Positions 1 through 5,821 are shown, numbered from the stretch's first letter. The stretch is DNA of 5,821 nucleotides from Coprothermobacterota bacterium (GCA_026389415.1 JAPLHX010000176.1:1-5821); one strand, 5' to 3'. Program-made: numbers and translations. The notes: generated by a model from the letters alone, not told the origin.

Positions 1-177
1 ACCGAAATGGCAATGGCTCATTTGATAGTGGAGTATTTGCCAACCAAGTTGGAGAGACCACTGCATCATAACAGCCGTCCTCAAGTCCCATACCCCACCG
101 TTCTGGATACTCGCAGTCCGAGGAAATCCTGGGCGCAACAACCCGGTGCCGCTGTCCGGTTAGAGTGAATCCCCGAT
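1..177. other. Left-edge region with no assignable gene
   Basis: This stretch lies downstream of the transporter stop codon. Several short frames are open here and none gives a protein I recognise. Plus frame 1 is open from the edge to a TGA at 166-168 (55 codons, rich in Pro, His and Arg). Plus frame 3 is open to a TAA at 69-71 (22 codons, Gly/Ser/Asn-rich). One minus-strand frame is open from within the transporter's end to the edge. Either plus frame could be the tail of a convergent gene that starts outside the window. An imperfect inverted repeat at 140-161 (AACC-GG pairing with CC-GGTT, one extra G, 9-nt loop) could fold, but no T run follows it on the minus strand, so I do not call a terminator. 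Confidence 0.3.
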
Positions 178-1077
178 TCAATGCACGACGGAAGGTTCGA
201 TTTTTACTTTCAACAAACCCTTCTTTGGTACAATCACCAGCGCAACCAAAATCAAGAATCCCCCTACGAGCGCTAACCCTGGCGGCTTTTCAGCAAATAG
301 GAGGAACGCCCATAGTGTGGCTCCAATCGGCTCACCCAAGACCGCCAATGTGATGAAGACTGGTTGAACCTGTGCCAGCAGATAGTTCAGCAAGGTGTGA
401 CCGATGATTTGCGGCACTAAGGCCAAAAGAACAAACCATAACCAGGTAATGGGTGGATAATCAAAAAACCCAGGAAGACCTTGTTGAATCAAAAGTGCAA
501 TCCCCATAAACAAAGCTCCAAAAGAATAGACCAACGCTCCATAGATAGCCAGTGGAATTCTATCTCGCAGAATTCCGCCTAGATAGAAATATACGGCTGC
601 AGCCAATCCGCCGGCGATAGCTAGGAGATCACCCCAAAGTGCGGTCGACGATGAAAATGAAAGATCCGCTCCCCCCATAAGGAAAACTCCACCTAGGGCC
701 AAAAACATCGAAAGAAAAAAAAGCGGGCTGTACCGCTGTTTGAGAAATAGCCATTCCCCAAGTGCAACAAATAAGACTTGTGTGTTCACCAATACCGTAG
801 AGGAAGAAACCGTGGTCATAAATAGAGAAGTCATCCATGTGAGAAAATGCACAGCCAAGCCAAGGCCGGCCAACAGTACCAGAGTCAGGTCGCGCTTGGA
901 GAGATTGCGAAACGATTGCCACTGCACGAGGGCGAATGGCCAGAGAACCAGGCCGGCCAACACCAACCGCCAGAATCCGCTGGCAAATGGTGGTGCTGGA
1001 GTCAAGCGAACGAGAATGGAACCGAAGGAAATCCCTCCAATGGCAAGAAGGACAAAAAATATTATGCGTTTCGGCAT
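178..1077 (-). CDS. EamA/DMT-superfamily transporter
   Basis: This is a 299-residue integral membrane protein of the drug/metabolite transporter superfamily, the usual length for the ten-helix, two-EamA-repeat type. Family members export or import small molecules such as amino acids, nucleosides or drugs; the substrate cannot be read from the sequence. Hydrophobic helices fill nearly the whole chain. Repeat 1 runs from about residue 6 to 135, with GSILVRLTPAPP at 19-30 and LGEWLFLKQR at 106-115. Repeat 2 runs from about 147 to 284, with the hallmark LGEPIGATLWAFLLFAEKP at 248-266. A short basic tail (KKGLLKVK) follows the last helix and is probably cytoplasmic. The ATG at 1077 is preceded by GGGAAG at 1087-1082, a modest ribosome site with a short 4-nt spacer. 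It lies 54 nt after the DUF3352-like gene on the same strand with no hairpin between them, so co-transcription is likely. The family call is firm; the specific role is unknown. Confidence 0.93.
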   Translation of the reverse strand: MPKRIIFFVLLAIGGISFGSILVRLTPAPPFASGFWRLVLAGLVLWPFALVQWQSFRNLSKRDLTLVLLAGLGLAVHFLTWMTSLFMTTVSSSTVLVNTQVLFVALGEWLFLKQRYSPLFFLSMFLALGGVFLMGGADLSFSSSTALWGDLLAIAGGLAAAVYFYLGGILRDRIPLAIYGALVYSFGALFMGIALLIQQGLPGFFDYPPITWLWFVLLALVPQIIGHTLLNYLLAQVQPVFITLAVLGEPIGATLWAFLLFAEKPPGLALVGGFLILVALVIVPKKGLLKVKIEPSVVH

Positions 1078-1131
1078 CAGTCTTCCCGTGGCAAGAGGAC
1101 CAGGGTGTCTATCAAGAAAGGGTAAGCAATC

Positions 1132-2151
1132 TTATGGTCCGAAGGTGAAACCTTCGATCCGTAAGCCGTCCGTCCTCAGTTCCAAACCCAAGATCATCTT
1201 CCCTTCACCAAGGGCCGGCAAGGGAGAGTTCGTAAAATCCGAGAGCGGAAAGGCACTCAGAAGTCCCGCTAGGGCTTTAGCGTCCAGGTACAGGCAGAGG
1301 TGGTATTTGCCAATCTTCTGCATGGCTGCTTTTATCGCCGGTAAAGAACCCAGATTCTGTCCATTTCCTTGACTCAATTCGATCATCTGTTCCATTGCCG
1401 TGCGGCTTGCCGCTGCATAAAAACCCGAGTCACTCAATCCGAAAAAGACCTCTCCTTGTCCTGGAATAGGGAGTGCAGTTACGTCAATTCCACCGATCTT
1501 CTCAATCTGTGGTGGATTCTCACTCCCTGCCAACTGATTGGCCATTTGTTCTAACATCGTTGCTGCTGAAACCGCCTTGACGCGCAATTCCGGCGTTAGT
1601 TCCACGGCCAACCCGATCGGTGGTATTGGTCCGCCGCTTGCTTTTCCTTCTCCTAGAAACAGATTTATTGTCCCATCCAACCAACTGAGATCGAAAGGAA
1701 GAGGGGAGGAACCCTCTTCCTTCAGCAATTGGTCGACCAGACTGCCCAGCCAACCGCACGACTGAAGCGCGAAACCGGCATCCGGCGGAACTTGGGCGAA
1801 TGGAAGAGTTTGGTTGAGCGGTGTTTTTAGCAATGTTAGGAATACCTGCGCAAACGGTTTTGCTTGTCCAACAGCGAATTGGTTAAGAAGCATCTCCAGA
1901 TCCGCTTTTAGGTTCGCCTTGAAATGAATTTCCGTACCCTTGCCTTCTGCAAAGAGACTTAGATTCTTCAACTGAGGTGGGAAATCCGGTATTTTCGCAA
2001 AACCCAAGTATAGAAAGAACATGGCGTTGGCGGCTTCCGCTTTCGCTTTCAGATATTCAGTATCCCCGGCTAGCGGGTTGCTGGGAATTCCCCGTAATAG
2101 TCCCGCCATCGCTTGCTCGTCTGACGCCAGATAGAGAAGGTTCCCCCTCAA
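1132..2151 (-). CDS. C-terminal part of frameshifted DUF3352-like protein
   Basis: This 339-codon frame carries most of the extracytoplasmic domain of the protein whose N-terminus is encoded at 2759-2148. It has no signal peptide or membrane span of its own. Its first possible start is a TTG (2151-2149) overlapping the TGA of the upstream frame, although GGGGA at 2164-2160 sits 8 nt before it and could serve as a ribosome site. The opening residues RGNLLYLASDEQAM continue the strand that is cut off in the upstream frame. Residues 161-260 look like a second copy of the unit that spans the break (see findings). The central part is alternating helix and strand, with many Leu, Ala, Gly and Pro, and there are no catalytic motifs I recognise. 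The resemblance to DUF3352 (unknown function) is from memory of the family style, not a search. The likeliest reading is one 542-residue protein interrupted by a one-base deletion, not two proteins. The next gene downstream is the transporter, 54 nt away. Confidence 0.75.
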   Translation of the reverse strand: MRGNLLYLASDEQAMAGLLRGIPSNPLAGDTEYLKAKAEAANAMFFLYLGFAKIPDFPPQLKNLSLFAEGKGTEIHFKANLKADLEMLLNQFAVGQAKPFAQVFLTLLKTPLNQTLPFAQVPPDAGFALQSCGWLGSLVDQLLKEEGSSPLPFDLSWLDGTINLFLGEGKASGGPIPPIGLAVELTPELRVKAVSAATMLEQMANQLAGSENPPQIEKIGGIDVTALPIPGQGEVFFGLSDSGFYAAASRTAMEQMIELSQGNGQNLGSLPAIKAAMQKIGKYHLCLYLDAKALAGLLSAFPLSDFTNSPLPALGEGKMILGLELRTDGLRIEGFTFGP

Positions 2152-2153
2152 AA
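2148..2153 (-). other. Apparent one-base frameshift site
   Basis: The minus strand reads CTG TTT TGA GGG here, ending the upstream frame in a run of four T. Adding one T gives CTG TTT TTG AGG GGG AAC, which joins the two frames without a stop as ...AWGLLF-LRGNLLYLA..., a 542-residue product. A four-T run followed by a five-G run is a typical place for a sequencing or assembly indel, and also for a real mutation. The site does not match a classical -1 slippery heptamer, because re-pairing of the Phe tRNA from TTT to GTT would mismatch. Confidence 0.7.
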
Positions 2154-2759
2154 CAGAAGTCCCCAGGCTTTTGCAGGTTGTCCGGTTATCTGCAGGGCTT
2201 CAACGGCTATTCCTTTTTGTTGCAGGTTCTTTTCCATGCGATCGAGTCCCAACTGCGCTTGTGACGGATCAGTGACTTCTACCTGTGCCAAGAACTGAAC
2301 GGAACCTTGACTGTACGGTACAGCAATCTGCAGATTAGCCTTTAAATAAGGCAGGAGATTTGCTTGTATTTCTGCAAGAACATCACTGCCGGAATTGGAA
2401 AATCCGGATAATTGATTGGCCAAAGTCGGATTCTCCGCAAGCGTAGCCAACCCTTGCGCCAGTGAGAGGTCCCCAGAACGGATCGAGAGGAAAACGGCGG
2501 TGTTTGCCGGCGCTATTTGATCCAATGCAAGGTTCTCTTGCGGGAGACTGGGTGCATTCGTATTGCCTCCGGGAACAAACGTTGGCCATAGAAAGTAGAT
2601 AGCCAAGCCAATTCCAATGATGACCGCCACCGTGGCTAGAGCGATCAACCAAGAGAAGTTCTTTGTTTTTACAGGAGCGGGGGGAATTATCGTTGCTCCG
2701 CACTGTTGGCAGGAGGATGTATCATCCCTATTTTCGGCACCGCACTTGAGACAGTTCAT
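2148..2759 (-). CDS. Zinc-ribbon membrane protein, N-terminal part of frameshifted DUF3352-like protein
   Basis: This 203-codon frame begins with a zinc ribbon of two CxxC knuckles (Cys3/Cys6 and Cys17/Cys20), a Pro-rich hinge, a basic KTK at 31-33 and one transmembrane helix at about 35-58. A low-complexity Gly/Asn/Pro linker to about residue 75 leads to the start of a mixed alpha/beta domain that resembles DUF3352. Positive charge before the helix predicts that the zinc ribbon is cytoplasmic and the large domain is outside. The function is unknown; zinc-ribbon plus single-span architecture is common in uncharacterised envelope proteins. The frame ends abruptly at TGA 2150-2148 in the middle of a predicted beta strand, and the rest continues in the frame at 2151-1132. 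The ATG at 2759 has a good ribosome site (GAGG, 8-nt spacer), and the Cys motif begins at residue 3, which supports this start. It lies 54 nt after the SLH-protein gene. Confidence 0.82.
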   Translation of the reverse strand: MNCLKCGAENRDDTSSCQQCGATIIPPAPVKTKNFSWLIALATVAVIIGIGLAIYFLWPTFVPGGNTNAPSLPQENLALDQIAPANTAVFLSIRSGDLSLAQGLATLAENPTLANQLSGFSNSGSDVLAEIQANLLPYLKANLQIAVPYSQGSVQFLAQVEVTDPSQAQLGLDRMEKNLQQKGIAVEALQITGQPAKAWGLLF

Positions 2760-2767
2760 ATTTACTA

Positions 2768-2771
2768 CCTC
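2768..2771 (-). promoter_or_regulatory. Ribosome binding site of the zinc-ribbon gene
   Basis: The minus strand reads GCGAGGTAGTAAATATG, with GAGG at 2771-2768 and 8 nt to the ATG. It is the clearest Shine-Dalgarno sequence in the window and fixes the start at 2759. Confidence 0.7.
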
Positions 2772-2801
2772 GCTTCCCCGTATTCTTGTGTTCTTTCTCC
2801 G

Positions 2802-2807
2802 ATTATA
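2802..2807 (-). promoter_or_regulatory. Possible internal -10 element upstream of the zinc-ribbon gene
   Basis: A perfect TATAAT lies on the minus strand at 2807-2802, just past the stop codon of the SLH-protein gene. Initiation about 7 nt downstream (near 2795) would give a leader of about 36 nt carrying the GAGG ribosome site. No convincing -35 hexamer is found at 15-19 nt spacing, where sequences such as CCACGC and TTCCAC occur, and there is no extended TGn. It could be chance AT-rich spacer, or an internal promoter that lets the two downstream genes be expressed apart from rarA. Confidence 0.35.
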
Positions 2808-2813
2808 GAATGC

Positions 2814-4439
2814 TCAGAACGATAGCGTGGAAGATACTCTCAATGCCACGGCCAGAAAAAGAGCTGTTTGACCACGGCTTACAAACTTGTCGGGTAGGAA
2901 TGTGCTCCCACGTGACAGGTAATTGATCGTTGGTTTTTCCAGCAAAGCCGGGAACTGGTTGAAAAATGTCTCCAGATATGCTTGCGCCCAGTGACCCGCC
3001 AGATCGGTGAAGGGAAGCAACCCTGGTTTAGTTTCCAAACCAACGACCCGGACCAAGGCCGATATCGCTTGCGATTTTGATAATGTTTCTTGCGGTCTGA
3101 ACGTTCCGTCTTGGAAACCTTCCAGCCATCCAGCTGCAGTGCACCGTTTTACCGCCTGTGCAAACCACTCATCGCCAGAGATATCACTGTATGTTAGAGC
3201 GGAATCGCCAACCGGTACCAGGGAGCTCGCCAGGAGTTGGGCAAACTGGGCGCGGGTAAGCAAGGAATCCGGACGAAATGTGCCGTCATCCAATCCGCGG
3301 ACGATGTTCTTCTGGAACAAAGCTACTACCCATGGCCTGCTCCAATGGTCCTCGATATCGAAGAAGGGAGGTCGTTTGGGTAGTTGCAAGCCGGTTGCCG
3401 TTGTGGTTGTCACAGTCTCTGTTGCTAACATGGCACTGGCAATCCGCTCGAAGGTCGCGGATTTATCTTGCCAGACAAGCTCGTTTCCCCAAACAGCCGG
3501 TGCGTCTTCACCGGTGATCACATTGCTCGCGAAAAATGTCCGACCCGTGTAGAGGTCGTACACCTTTACACGTCGGACGCCGCCTTGGTAGAGAGTGTAG
3601 GCCGCCCAATTCCCGAAAATCGCTAATCGGTAAATAGAGGATCGATTTTGCGGTGTCCCGCTTTCTGTTACCAGGGAGGAGGTTTCTCCGGTCGGAATTG
3701 TATACATATAGATGGTAGAAGAACCATTCTCGTGGTTGATGTCCCAGATAATTTTGTCTCCAAAAATGGCAGGAGGACCGGCCGCTTCCGGCCGATTGGG
3801 ATTGTGGATCCAAACGGGGAATTCCTTCTCTAGGACAAGATCATAATAATAGATATCGGTGAAGTTAAAGTTGGTCCGGCCATCCAAATAGGCAATGCGG
3901 TCACCATCAATTACTGGAAAGAGTTGTGGCCCTGGGCTGTTTACCACATATCGTTCTTTGCCCGTGGTCAAGTCATACAGGTAAATGTTATCGTTCCCGT
4001 CGCGGTCGTCTTGCCAGACAATCGTATTGTTCCAAATCGAGGGGGATTTATGCGAGCCTACGCTTGTGCAAATGGGAATTTCCCGACCTTTGTCCAAATC
4101 GTAGAGGTAGATGTCCCATTTCTCTGTTTTCTCCACCATATTCCGCTTGTCCATCCAGACGACCTTATTGCCGTATACCTTCGGCAAATATTGATCCGCC
4201 CAATTGGTACAGACGGGAGTTTCATTCCCCGTGGACAGATCGTAACTGTAGATATCCAGGTTTCCTGCCCGGTTGTCCACCCATACGACTCGATTGCTGG
4301 AAATAGCAGGAAACCATTGGAACGAAGTGGATGAAGACAAGAAATGCGGCTGAACTGTTCCTCCAGCGGCTAATGTTAAAGGAAACAAACAAAAAAGGAT
4401 GGCTAGGATTAGGGAGATGAGTCGTCGTATTTTTTCCAT
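2814..4439 (-). CDS. Secreted beta-propeller (TolB/PD40-like) protein with three SLH modules
   Basis: This 541-residue protein is predicted to be exported and held on the cell wall. Residues 1-25 form a Sec signal peptide: basic KIRR, a hydrophobic core, and probable cleavage after LTLAA. Residues 45-330 contain about seven repeats of the style VVWxDxRxGxxDIYxYDLxTGxE, at roughly 50, 92, 139, 181, 229, 278 and 320, which fits a seven-bladed propeller. The last blade is short and may be closed by the N-terminal strand. A Thr-rich linker (340-350) leads to SLH modules at about 358-403, 416-465 and 476-535; GTFRP occurs in the first two and the third is divergent. SLH modules generally bind secondary cell-wall polymer. 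No catalytic residues are evident, so a binding or structural role is inferred. The ATG lies inside the end of rarA (31-nt overlap). It is the only start that keeps the basic n-region of the signal peptide, and the ribosome site is weak, suggesting translational coupling. Confidence 0.9.
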   Translation of the reverse strand: MEKIRRLISLILAILFCLFPLTLAAGGTVQPHFLSSSTSFQWFPAISSNRVVWVDNRAGNLDIYSYDLSTGNETPVCTNWADQYLPKVYGNKVVWMDKRNMVEKTEKWDIYLYDLDKGREIPICTSVGSHKSPSIWNNTIVWQDDRDGNDNIYLYDLTTGKERYVVNSPGPQLFPVIDGDRIAYLDGRTNFNFTDIYYYDLVLEKEFPVWIHNPNRPEAAGPPAIFGDKIIWDINHENGSSTIYMYTIPTGETSSLVTESGTPQNRSSIYRLAIFGNWAAYTLYQGGVRRVKVYDLYTGRTFFASNVITGEDAPAVWGNELVWQDKSATFERIASAMLATETVTTTTATGLQLPKRPPFFDIEDHWSRPWVVALFQKNIVRGLDDGTFRPDSLLTRAQFAQLLASSLVPVGDSALTYSDISGDEWFAQAVKRCTAAGWLEGFQDGTFRPQETLSKSQAISALVRVVGLETKPGLLPFTDLAGHWAQAYLETFFNQFPALLEKPTINYLSRGSTFLPDKFVSRGQTALFLAVALRVSSTLSF

Positions 4440-5767
4440 GGAGTCCAGAGTGCTCTTAACCTTTCTAGAATTTGGTTTTCTGATCCTTGATCGGATGGGA
4501 GATAATATTGGTGGAAAAGGAGCTCTTTTGGCAAGTATTCCTGTTGGATGAAGTGCCCGGGAAAGTCGTGAGCATAATGGTATCCTTTCCCATACTCCAT
4601 TTCCGGAGCTCCGGAAAAGGATGGGTTTCTTAAATGCAGTGGAACGGCCGGGGCAGCATCATTTTTTACTTCAGCTAGAGCCAAACCAATACCTTTCACT
4701 ACTGAGTTGCTTTTGGCAGCGCAGGCCAGATAAATCGCAGCTTGAGCCAAGGGGATTTGCGCTTCTGGCCAGCCGATATATTCGACGGCGTATGCGGCAG
4801 ATGAGGCTAGCACCAGTGCCATCGGCTCCGCCAGTCCTATGTCTTCCGCCGCGCAAATCAAAATTCTTCTGGCAATGAATCCTGGGTCTTCTCCTGCATA
4901 AATCATTCGCGCCAACCAGTAAAGCGTGGCGTCCGGGTCAGACCCGCGCATGCTCTTGATGAACGCCGATATTGTGTCAAAATGAGCATCGGCATCTTTG
5001 TCGTAGCGAAGCATTCGCTGTTGCAGTGCGTCCTCGATATTAGTAACTTGCAGCAGCCGAATCCCTTCTGCACTCGGGTTGGCATTCAAAGTGGCCCATT
5101 CCAGGGCGTTCAATGCGACCCGAGCATCACCACGGGAGGCTTGGATTAGGAAATCCCTTGCATCGAGTGCCAAGTGGACTTTATCACCTGCCAATCCTCG
5201 TTCGCTGTCGGTTAAGCAGCGGTCCAAAATCGTACCGATCTGTGAATCGCTTAAGGGTTCCAACCGGAAGATGCGAGAGCGGGATACCAAAGGGGAGATG
5301 ATCTCGAAAAAAGGGTTTTCCGTGGTGGCGCCGATTAGAATGACCGTACCTTCTTCCACGTGGGGTAGAAGACCGTCCTGCTGGGCTTTGTTGAAGCGAT
5401 GGATCTCGTCAACGAACAGGATCGTTTTTTGGCCGTTGAATGCTCTGCGTTTGCGGGCATCGCTCACGATGGCTCTGAGATCAGCCACACCCGCCGTAAC
5501 GGCGGAAAGCTGCATAAAACAAGCTTCTGTTTTACAAGCGATAATCCGTGCAATCGTCGTTTTACCGGATCCGGGTGGTCCCCACAAGATTATTGAACTC
5601 AGGTGATCCGAATCAATCGCCTGTCGCAAGAGGTGACCGGGCCCTACGATGTGTTCCTGCCCGACGAACTCCTCAAAATTTCGAGGACGGATACGCACGG
5701 AAAGAGGAGAAGCAAGAGATTGCTCCCCCGCAGAAGAAAGTTCTTGGGCTGACTGGAAAAGGGACAT
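4409..5767 (-). CDS. rarA: Replication-associated recombination protein A (AAA+ ATPase)
   Basis: This 452-residue protein is a complete RarA/MgsA, the bacterial relative of yeast Mgs1 and human WRNIP1. These are cytoplasmic DNA-dependent ATPases that act as tetramers at stalled replication forks and associate with SSB. The N-terminal RPRNFEEFVGQEHIVGPG (27-44) is typical of the family. Walker A is GPPGSGKT at 63-70, Walker B FVDEIH at 118-123, sensor 1 GATTENP at 146-152, the arginine-finger region SRSR at 162-165, and sensor 2 GDAR at 213-216. The C-terminal tetramerisation domain (about 265-440) includes ICAAEDIGLAEP and the conserved KNDAAPAVPLHLRN segment. All key residues are present. 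The frame stays open upstream to the window edge, but family members start near MSLF, so ATG 5767 is chosen; the extra 18 codons would overlap serS. Upstream is only GCGGGATT, a poor ribosome site. The 3' end overlaps the SLH-protein gene. Confidence 0.96.
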   Translation of the reverse strand: MSLFQSAQELSSAGEQSLASPLSVRIRPRNFEEFVGQEHIVGPGHLLRQAIDSDHLSSIILWGPPGSGKTTIARIIACKTEACFMQLSAVTAGVADLRAIVSDARKRRAFNGQKTILFVDEIHRFNKAQQDGLLPHVEEGTVILIGATTENPFFEIISPLVSRSRIFRLEPLSDSQIGTILDRCLTDSERGLAGDKVHLALDARDFLIQASRGDARVALNALEWATLNANPSAEGIRLLQVTNIEDALQQRMLRYDKDADAHFDTISAFIKSMRGSDPDATLYWLARMIYAGEDPGFIARRILICAAEDIGLAEPMALVLASSAAYAVEYIGWPEAQIPLAQAAIYLACAAKSNSVVKGIGLALAEVKNDAAPAVPLHLRNPSFSGAPEMEYGKGYHYAHDFPGHFIQQEYLPKELLFHQYYLPSDQGSENQILERLRALWTPWKKYDDSSP

Positions 5768-5777
5768 AATCCCGCAT

Positions 5778-5805
5778 AGTATAGTGCAATCATGCTTGAT
5801 CTGAA
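5778..5805 (-). promoter_or_regulatory. Candidate rarA promoter
   Basis: On the minus strand, TTCAGA (5805-5800, 4 of 6 to TTGACA) and TATACT (5783-5778, 5 of 6 to TATAAT) are separated by 16 nt. Initiation near 5771 would leave a leader of only about 4 nt before the rarA ATG at 5767. The -35 element lies within the first codons of serS. Support comes only from matching to the consensus. Confidence 0.4.
5780..5785 (+). promoter_or_regulatory. Candidate -10 element of serS
   Basis: TATAGT lies on the plus strand with 6 nt (5786-5791) between it and the serS ATG at 5792. This spacing is typical of leaderless genes, where transcription starts at the A of the start codon. No Shine-Dalgarno sequence precedes the ATG and no good -35 is seen (AAAAGG at 17-nt spacing). 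It overlaps the rarA -10 candidate on the other strand. Confidence 0.4.
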
Positions 5806-5821
5806 ATTCGTACGGGAACAC
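5792..5821 (+). CDS. serS: Seryl-tRNA synthetase, first ten codons (partial at edge)
   Basis: The plus strand reads ATG then nine open codons to the window edge, giving MLDLKFVREH. This closely matches the conserved start of bacterial seryl-tRNA synthetase (MLDLKFVRENPE and similar), the class II enzyme that charges tRNA-Ser in the cytoplasm. The segment would begin the N-terminal coiled-coil arm that grips the tRNA long variable arm. It is transcribed divergently from rarA with 24 nt between the start codons. Only ten residues are visible, so the call rests on a short but distinctive match. An unrelated gene cannot be excluded. Confidence 0.68.
   Translation, partial: MLDLKFVREH

Noticed and set aside
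140..161. Imperfect hairpin after the transporter gene as a rho-independent terminator.
   Set aside because: The stem is about six pairs with a bulge and a 9-nt loop, and no T run follows on the minus strand.
81..176. Minus-strand frame ending SNRTAAPGCC...FLGLRVSRTVGYGT, faintly like the C-terminal tail of formylglycine-generating (sulfatase-modifying) enzymes.
   Set aside because: The frame is only about 40 codons long, closes at a stop inside the transporter's end, and has no upstream catalytic domain. The spacing between the Arg and the LGLR part is also shorter than in the family. Chance resemblance is more likely.
863..962. 13-bp direct repeat AGGCCGGCCAACA at 863-875 and 950-962.
   Set aside because: Both copies encode similar Leu-Ala-Gly-Leu stretches in transporter helices with the same codons, so coding explains it.
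740..1372. 210-residue plus-strand open frame.
   Set aside because: It runs antisense across the transporter start, the intergenic gap and the end of the DUF3352-like gene. Its product is Arg/Pro/Ser-rich with no domain, typical of a shadow frame.
3007..3552. 181-residue plus-strand open frame.
   Set aside because: It is antisense to the SLH modules and last propeller blades, where the minus-strand protein has clear domains. Its composition is shadow-like.
5079..5606. 175-residue plus-strand open frame.
   Set aside because: It is antisense to the AAA+ core of rarA, which has all its conserved motifs. No domain is recognisable on the plus strand.
5768..5821. Longer rarA start (18 extra codons beginning with GTG at 5821).
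   Set aside because: The added residues do not resemble the family N-terminus and would overlap the serS start. MSLF at 5767 matches the usual start.

Overview
The window is a tightly packed bacterial locus of about 50% GC (estimated by eye). Four genes, one of them split, lie head to tail on the minus strand. A fifth gene starts divergently on the plus strand at the right edge. The secreted protein with a Sec-type signal peptide, C-terminal S-layer homology (SLH) modules and no outer-membrane signature suggests a cell wall of Bacillota or a similar SLH-using lineage. The DUF3352-like protein would also fit Chloroflexota or similar groups, so the phylum stays open.

Reading in the direction of transcription (right to left): rarA (5767-4409) encodes a complete AAA+ replication-fork maintenance ATPase. 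Its last 31 nt overlap the start of a gene for a secreted seven-bladed beta-propeller protein with three SLH modules (4439-2814). After 54 nt comes a zinc-ribbon, single-membrane-span protein with a DUF3352-like outer domain. It is broken by a one-base frameshift into an N-terminal part (2759-2148) and a C-terminal part (2151-1132). After another 54 nt comes a ten-helix EamA/DMT-family transporter (1077-178). I see no convincing terminator between these genes, so they could be one transcription unit, with a possible internal promoter at 2802-2807. The leftmost 177 nt have no gene I can assign.

At the right edge, the first ten codons of a plus-strand gene read MLDLKFVREH, the characteristic start of seryl-tRNA synthetase (serS). 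Only 24 nt separate the serS and rarA start codons. That gap holds overlapping, nearly symmetrical -10-like hexamers on both strands and no Shine-Dalgarno sequence for serS, which suggests a bidirectional promoter with leaderless or near-leaderless transcripts.

The genes do not form an obvious pathway: one is for DNA replication repair, one for translation, two are envelope proteins and one is a small-molecule exporter or importer. The most useful points are the frameshift in the DUF3352-like gene, supported by an internal repeat within the same protein, and the compact divergent promoter. I found no CRISPR array, tRNA, rRNA, insertion sequence or defence system.
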